This document shows, piece by piece, positions 57,259 to 64,000 of a stretch of DNA of 64,000 nt. Position numbers and translations under genes: made by a program. The stretch's first letter is position 1. Every line of letters starts with the position of its first letter. The notes below the pieces were generated by a model. The model ran no database searches and was not told where the DNA came from. It saw only the letters and a program-made list of their open reading frames with translations. Origin of the DNA: Rhexocercosporidium sp. MPI-PUGE-AT-0058. Its lineage: Eukaryota; Ascomycota; Leotiomycetes; Helotiales. The stretch lies in assembly GCA_020746875.1 (NCBI GenBank), contig JAGTJL010000025.1, positions 124,001 through 188,000 of the forward strand. The letters are read 5' to 3'.

Positions 57259-58619
57259 ACTTTGAATAGTGACTCGATCGAAATGTTTTGAAGAAGAAAT
57301 GAAAGTTGTTTGGAGAAAGCAACGAAAGAATTAGTCCTCTTAAATTCTCTTATATATGATTTGATCGAGCACACACGATCTTGATGGCCGAGAGGCCTCG
57401 GTAGGGTGTCGTTCCACCATGCCGATCTGCTCCAACTTCGAGGAACCCAGCACTCCATTTTCGTTACACAACCTCGGTGCTTTCCGATGAGTACTTGAAA
57501 CCTATTCTCAAGTGCGAAGAGATAACACTCGACTTCTAGGACACCAGGGAACAGGACGGATGTAACAGTAAAACTAGCAATATCTAGGCGGTGCTACGCG
57601 AAGGTTCGGATTTCTCCTTTTCCTCGGAATCGCGGGGTTAGCTCGCTACTGAGCAAATCCAAACAAAGGTCACGAAACTCTATATCATTGCTCTCCTACA
57701 CTCACCCTCGTCAGAATGAAGTTAATCAAGACTAGAAACCTCGGCCATCTCTTGATAATGAGAAGTCTCCAAGTACTGCGTCAGATAGTCCGTGTGGTAG
57801 CACAAACCCGCATCTGCAGATATTGTGCGCCATAGTACTAAGAAACAGATAGTCAATGGTGATCCCGAGCGGTTTAATCAAACATCTTGATCCTCTCATA
57901 ACAAACGCTGCTTGCCTGCAAATTTCGGCATTCCATGATTTCTACGGAAATTGCAAAAATTAGCTGCAAAGGCTCCAGTACTTTCTATGAAGATCTCCTG
58001 ATCAGCAAATGCTGTACACATGGCTGTACAACACCATCCCATGGGTTGGATTAACGAGGCGCATCTCATTCAGTTCAAATCGCTCAATGCTTATTTGAAA
58101 GTCTCTCTTGGGGCCTGTTGTTTTTCGCGATAAAATATACCCTGCTGTCACTGCAGAAACAAGTCTCCGTTCCTTTCTTTACAATATTCCCGAAGACACT
58201 GAAGGCCAATCTGACCTCCACACTGCGATCTAACATTTGATTAAGTCGTAGACACGAGCCGATCATTGCCTGAATCATGTTGCAGTCACTTGTACTTTCT
58301 CAGAGCCCATTTTTAGCGGCGATCACGCCAAATAATGTGTATAGATGTACATCTTTCGAGCGTTGGGTATTGTTGTCGTCATGTTTCACGTATCACAGCA
58401 AACGATTGGACTGGAGCAATTCCAAGCTCGCCTGATAAGTCACACTAGCATAGCGTGCTCCCCTCTTCTTTGCCGGCGTTGTTTTAATGTTGATGTAACT
58501 CTCTTATTCAGGAGAGAAAGTTGTCGTGTTTCCTTGAGCTTTTGTTCATCAGCGTCATGACGAATTGATGACGAAGCTGGAAATGAACATTTTGTCTGGT
58601 GTTCTTCCACTTTCAGCAC
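57259..58619. other. Promoter region and 1.3 kb without a gene
   Basis: The first few hundred bases are the promoter of the repeat-protein gene. Short ORFs near 58084-58560 lack recognisable content on either strand. Confidence 0.4.
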
Positions 58620-59339
58620 AAATTTCCCTAGAGAAACGTTTTCCACCCTCTTGAGTGACTCTCTTCATCTTCATATCCATCTCGATCATTTTATCCTTTC
58701 GGAAAGCAAAGCTCAAGCGCTTGTGTAATGTTCCATCCAGGCACGGCATAGACAATCAATTTCAGGATCAGCAGCTGATCAACGAGTACAACGATACAGT
58801 CTGTTGTGGTTGTACCTTCAGTCTGTCTAAACCTTTAGTTCTGATCAATCGAGAGTTTACAGAGTTCATAAATATCACTTCATACCACACGTTGACGTTT
58901 GAAGTCCAACCAAAACGCCGATCAGACAGAAACTCTCCCCGCATAGACTAAAACTATCATCGAAACCGAGACCCTACCCCCCCAAAACCAAGACGCTCAC
59001 AGAAACGGAGCGACTTCCTCCTAAAAACAGGACCTTGACTGAGACAGAAACGGCAACCTTGCCTACTCAAACGACCACTTTAACGCGAAGTTTGCCTGCT
59101 AAGACTGTGTATGTTCCCCAATTACTTTACACATTCCTTGCTGATATGCATTTTACAGGTATCAAGTCGCCCCAACCGAACTTGCGCACGCTGCAGCTAA
59201 CCAGTGTGCCTCATGGTTCACTGACGGATCTCGACCTGTGCCAGTGTTTAATCTTGATGGGCAGTCTCAGTGCTATCTCCCACATCCTGATGCAAACTCA
59301 AAGATCTTTGGGGACTGTCATTACGGACCGAGGGTGTGA
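58620..59339 (+). pseudogene. Degenerate gene with Thr/Glu/Pro repeats
   Basis: From about 58880 one finds repeats such as T-E-T-L-P-A, I-I-E-T-E-T-L-P-P, K-T-L-T-E-T-E-R-L-P-P and T-L-T-E-T-E-T-A-T-L-P, as in fungal secreted wall proteins. A TAG lies in frame between the first two (about 58946). A run of seven C near 58978 shifts the frame, since six would keep it. Then exon 2 (59159-59339) follows an intron at 59109-59158 and encodes Y-Q-V-A-P-T-E-L-A, C-A-S-W-F-T-D-G, C-Y-L-P-H-P and a stop. The terminal domain with spaced cysteines looks intact. Two lesions make it a pseudogene, unless the C run is a sequence error. The start is unresolved. Confidence 0.5.
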
Positions 59340-60232
59340 GATTGTGAGAAGTCGATCAGGGGAAGACTTGGAACATTTGAAGGTAGTCCTTGGCTACGTG
59401 GTGTGCAGAGGAGTTTTTAGCAAGTCTTATCGAGCATAGACGTTTAAATAGATGCAACGCGACTATCTGAATACCGTTTCATTATATAGAAATCGAACTG
59501 CTTTCGCTCACGAGGAGATGAAGATAATACCTAGAAGTTCAAGGGACTAGAGCTGGAATTCAGGTGCAAAATGCAAAGCAAATCCTCCTGGACGAGCAGT
59601 ATTTATGGCTAGCTATTAAAACACTGACTTCAAAAAGGGCAGCCTCAAAGGGTACTGGCTGATAAGCCGCGACCCGAAATTATAAACAATCTGAAGAGTT
59701 ACAAATATCTTCAAGGAATAGAGTTCGAAGCCTGTATGGCTGACTCACTGAAGCTCGTGGAAACTTCAGTGCTATTAGGATGTCCCACCAGTCCTTGATC
59801 TCCCTCGAAGCTGGCGTACTTATTTTGTGCGTAACCAGCCAATCCTTGTGCCATTTTTTCACAAAATAGAAGCAACATTCTTCCACCGACGAAATCAAGA
59901 GACCGAGGATTCGTTGTTGTAGATGAAAAGGGAGGTACGTCGTATTGCGAGGGCCGTGGTGATGGTCGCAATTGTCTACGGTTGTTGGCTGATTCAAGTC
60001 TGTGTATTGGTAGTCACGGTCTCCTACTAGAACTGTTAAGACGCCTTGCGATCCTCAGGTACTCTGTGATTGCTAATCACGTAACGACAGTCTCGAGGAT
60101 TAAATGAAAGATCCGGGGATAGATCGGTGCGATCTTCCTTCATAATGTCAAACAATGGCCATGTGTTGCTTTGCATTTTGTTAGCATGCGACCCGTTGAA
60201 TTCTTGTTGTATAAATAATGACTAACTCCTTC
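59340..60232. other. 0.9 kb without a supported gene
   Basis: The minus-strand ORF at 59680-59997 (105 codons) reads as plausible protein but has no domain I know and no splice partner; it may be a leftover 3' exon. Confidence 0.35.
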
Positions 60233-61382
60233 CTAAGCCCTTGCACGAACATTCTGAGGGGTTGAAGTGGTTGTTAGTGACACCTGTGATTCAGCTTGCA
60301 GACGATCGATGTTATCCGTGAAGAATACATCCAAGTACTCGTCCCATCCTGCAGAGTCTTTCCGATGAAACTCTAGTAATCCTCTGGTAACAACTTCCTT
60401 TTTAGCAAGAGCTTTGGGATCACTGAATGAAATTCCGATCGCAGATTCCACCCACACCGCCAGGTGCCTGTCCCTGCGCCCGTCTTGCTTTACTGCAGTC
60501 TTTTCCCACCGTAGACGGAGCAGGGGAAATAATTTTTTTGACGGTACCGATGGCCTGGCCAATTCCATGATCAAGTGGACCAACGATTTGGGGAAAGGCT
60601 CCCACGCTGGAAAAAACAAAAGAACCCGACGGGAATCCAGTAAAAAGGTCCCAGCCTCTTTCGAGCTTCATAAGCGGCCAAATTGGTGGGATTGGTTCTC
60701 GTGAGATAACTTCTACAGTGACAGTCGAGGAGGGACCTGTTAGATGTTGCCGGTCAATCGCAGATTGGGGACGAAGTTGGTATATTTTTCGCTGTGGGTT
60801 TTGGCTTGTCATTGATAATGTCTCTTCATCTCTTTCTTTATTGCCAAACTCGGGTCTCCTATACGATCTCGATTTGACAGACGATAGGAGTCCGCGAAAT
60901 GTTACTCGAGATAGCGTATTGGATGGCGTTTTCGGTCCGGGAGCCTGCGGTGCGCTTGGTAGGTGAATAGGCCTAGTGAAAGCTAAAGTCTCATTGATTC
61001 CATTGTTCTGGGAGGTTATCGACAGCTCGATGCGACAAAGGGCAATTGCTTCATAGGCGGCTGGGTTTGGGGGTGGAGGAAATGCGTTATGACCAGGGAA
61101 GCCCCCTTGTATGGATCAGTAAATGCCCTAAGGTATGTTGTGCAGAGAATTTGGGACTTACAATATTCCAGAACAGTCGTCTGTATTGCCTGGTATATGC
61201 ATCTCCTCCGACAGTCGCAATTCCACTGGTAGCTCGTTACTTTCACCTCGAATGGTCTCGAGGTACGAGTCTACCGAGCTCTGCAGCTCATCGTACGTCA
61301 CAAAGGTCCTTCCATCGGGACCTTCGGAGAGCGGTACGGTAGCTACCCATTGCTTGAGGAATCGTTCAGTCTCGGAACTCAT
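60233..61382 (-). pseudogene. Probable decayed gene starting at 61382
   Basis: A good start, M-S-S-E-T-E-R-F-L-K-Q-W-V, lies at 61382, followed by about 70 acidic helical residues and a GTAAGT donor near 61160. Further on, frame 60812-60420 contains W-P-L-M-K-L-E-R-G-W-D-L-F-T-G-F-P. An overlapping frame, shifted by one base near 60610, continues with W-E-P-F-P-K-S-L-V-H-L and R-H-L-A-V-W-V-E-S-A-I to 60233. No intron fits the switch, so a frameshift is likely. The family is not recognised. Confidence 0.4.
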
Positions 61383-64000
61383 TTCGTGTGATGTGAATCG
61401 AGGCTTGGCGGGATGGTGGTCACTAATTTGTGCTGGGCTTGTTGGCCTGTGAATTTTGATATGGCGAAGGGGAGATGGAGATTGGCAGATTGCTGATGGT
61501 TTTTGACGTCGTGGAAGGGAAATAAAGAAGAGAGCTGGTACAGTAGACCTAACTTCGCTAGCGTGGAAGAAACTCGGTTCCTTGCATGTTGATACAAAAG
61601 GAGAGACGTTATTGTCTTTACGGCTTTCTAACACAGTACCCGATCAATCGTGCGACTCGCAATTATAGATTTCATGGTAGATTGCAGCATCGAACGGGTC
61701 TTTCCAGTGGACCCATGTTGACTTAGGGGCAAAAACATGAAGTCAACAGAAGCTCGCTTAGTCGTCACGTGGCTGCACTGTTTTTTTTAAGTTGCCGATC
61801 CTAGACCAGAAAGCTGTCCACGCTTCACGAGACAGACAGGTTGTCAATTTCACGGTAAAAGACAATTTAGCTTTATTAGAATTATTAGAGAATCTCCTTT
61901 CTTGACCCCTACTGCAAAAATGAATTTGAGGACCCCTGTGGCAAGGCGTCGCTCCTAAGTACTCCTCCAAAGAAAAGAAAAGCTGATAGAATTCGTATTC
62001 GCTGTTCACATACTTCAAAGTCGCAAAAACAGCTCGCATCTTCTAAGCCTACAGCTTTCTCTACTCAGGATCTTCCAGACCATTGCACAAGGTTACAGCT
62101 TCGAATCAGCAGCTTGGAATTCCTTTTGGAATTCATCGGCACCCGAAGGATACAGAACGAGCTTGTACTTGACCTTCTGAGTTTCTCGTGCCAGGCCTTG
62201 ACCATCTTCGCCACGTCGTCGGGAGCCATGGCTGCTTCTTGGGGTTTTGTTGATGCAAATGCAAAGTTGACCAGGAGGGAGAGAACAAAATAAGAAGAAG
62301 CTCAGGGCCGCTCGCGCAAGATGGCGTGCGTGAGGCTGCGAAATTGGAAGCATTCACGTTTTCCCGAGCTGTTCACTTTCACTCGCTGGACCCACTTCAA
62401 TATCGACCATAACGCGTTTTGATATTAAAAATCGAATTATAAAAGAAAAGCAAGGAGAAGATATGCTTCATATTATAAGAAATCGACCATAGCTCTTCCG
62501 ATGGTACATATTTGTCATCGGTTTTCCCTTTGGTGCATTCTCCCCCTCTCCCCCGGTGTTGTTCCAGCGGAAGGGGTCAATTAGCCGAGAAGAGAAAGGA
62601 ACAAAAAGGACCACCTTTTACGCTCTAAGCCAGGCCGCTCCGCTGTAAGTAAAAAAAAGCAGCAATGAAAGGGAACAAAAATTATGGTTAAAAAAGGGTG
62701 CGCTCGAGGCACAAAAGGGAATTGCAAGGTGTGAGACCAAAACCCACAAGAGTCAACCGCTAAATGCAGGCCAACAATTTCAAAAATGGCTGAATGTATA
62801 ATATTCTCATACCAAGTATGATACCCAGTCGCTGAATGCAGACCAGGCATAATCTGTGGTAGCTGAATACATACCACTCTCATGGAGCTAAATCTCATGT
62901 ACAGGATTCTAGAACACTGTACCACTGCGTAGTTTGTGTTGACAATACACATTATTCTCTGGATATAGAGAATCTACCATTGCCCGCCCTTTCCCAACTT
63001 TGTTCTAGATTACTGAAGCGCCTTTTTGATTTCTCTGCCGAGGTTAGGCAGCTATCATATTTTGAGTATGTTGAGTCTTGACGCACAGAAGTCAATGTGT
63101 TGAGTTCTTGGCGAATCTCTTTGTGGACTGAATCCCGAGTCTTCGCTCCTGGCACGATACAACATGGTGAGCAAGTCTAGGACACTGAAATGATGCGAGT
63201 TAGGCACAAATGCTGCCATTCCTCACAGCTGCTAGTAACTGTATCTTATACCAACTACACATTTCATGATCGCATCCAAGTCGCAGTAGAGAGTAGAAAT
63301 GCGTCGTGGATTGGGAAAATACAAGGACTGGAGGTCGAAGCAGCCGTGACCGGCTCCTATCTCCCACCTCCGATCTTATCCGAAGTCTTCGCCGCGCTCG
63401 CCGTACATTGGCGTGAGTTGCAAGAAGACCAAGAGCTTTATATTGCATATGTGGGGGTGGAGTCGGCCTCGGGTAATGACCACAGGGACCGCCACGATCT
63501 GCCCTGAATCTCGGTGGAACTTTCGAATCTTTCAAAGCTGGCGGGAGGCTGTGCTATGCCCCTCGAAATTCGAAGACAATGCCGGGGGCGAGAGCGGGTC
63601 TTCCGCATCGCTTCTTCCTCGCCACGATATGAGGCCACCACAACAAAAGGGTTAAGTCGACGAGAACTTCTCGACTTGCGGCGGGAGAGAAATATGTTTA
63701 GCTGAGTGAAAGAATGAAACAAATTATTAGAAATGCGAATCACGATTTTCCTAGATCTAATAGACTAACCCCTGAGTTCGGAATCGGATCAAAGACCGGA
63801 CCGCGTATCAACATGTATCCCGCGGAGTCAGGATTCTGAACCTTGTAGGTCATAACGCCGTAACGCCAAGATGTGCACACCTTCCCAGAAAAGCAATCCC
63901 TAACACTCGCGAAAAAGTATATGAAGTGTGATTTCTATCTAGTCAGTTATCGGATGAACGTATGCTATTGTTGTTTATTAGGCGTGCTCTATACCCGCCT
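61383..64000. other. 2.6 kb right-edge region without a clear gene
   Basis: Only short ORFs are present. The minus ORF at 62093-62353 ends in K-V-K-Y-K-L-V-L-Y-P-S-G-A-D-E-F, which looks protein-like, but its N-terminus is implausible; it may be a gene fragment. AT-rich stretches at 62400-62480 and 62640-62700 suggest old repeats. Nothing in 63100-64000 could be assigned. Confidence 0.35.

Overview
The window comes from a filamentous ascomycete (Pezizomycotina), most likely a leotiomycete-type plant- or soil-associated fungus. Genes carry short 42-85 bp introns with GTAAGT/GTATGT-like donors and CTAAC-like branch points. The families are fungal: a Zn2Cys6 regulator, a MARVEL protein, DUF4360, mitochondrial LeuRS, PGA2 and CENP-S. 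AT-rich transposon relics carry G-to-A nonsense changes of the kind made by repeat-induced point mutation (RIP). The species cannot be fixed from sequence alone. No bacterial, viral or CRISPR features were seen.

Left third (1-15 kb) is a degenerate, transposon-rich accessory region. A truncated hAT transposase lies at the left edge, followed by a 5'-eroded AAA+ ATPase gene. Two inverted-repeat (MITE-like) elements follow at 2.87-3.94 and 4.10-4.51 kb. A membrane-protein gene is split by a complete 3,586-bp hAT element (6397-9982) with a perfect 8-bp target duplication. A small secreted protein gene sits at 12.1-12.4 kb inside otherwise gene-poor sequence.

The centre of interest is 15.1-19.8 kb. 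It holds an 894-aa protein with N-terminal TPR-like repeats, a long coiled coil and a C-terminal subtilisin (S8) protease domain. Divergent from it are a small single-pass membrane protein and a 306-aa protein that looks like a fungal gasdermin. This matches the protease/gasdermin pairing of the Podospora het-Q2/het-Q1 cell-death system. The TPR/coiled-coil front end and the membrane protein may add sensing or localisation.

From 20 to 43 kb are a DUF4360 secreted protein (with a GC-AG intron), two genes sharing an N-terminal module (one broken), a large Arg/Ser-rich protein with a Cys-rich C-terminus, PGA2, CENP-S/MHF1, a CTF1-beta-like Zn2Cys6 regulator with a 3.8 kb upstream gap, an ADH6-type alcohol dehydrogenase and a MARVEL protein. 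From 43 to 58 kb are a tRNA-Ile relic, a secreted protein, mitochondrial leucyl-tRNA synthetase, a LAT/MUP-type amino-acid permease, an intron-containing tRNA-Ile-like gene, and a 1,140-aa secreted tryptophan-rich repeat protein. The right end (58-64 kb) again decays into pseudogenes and anonymous sequence. Exon joins below were worked out by hand from splice signals and frame; each total was checked for divisibility by three.
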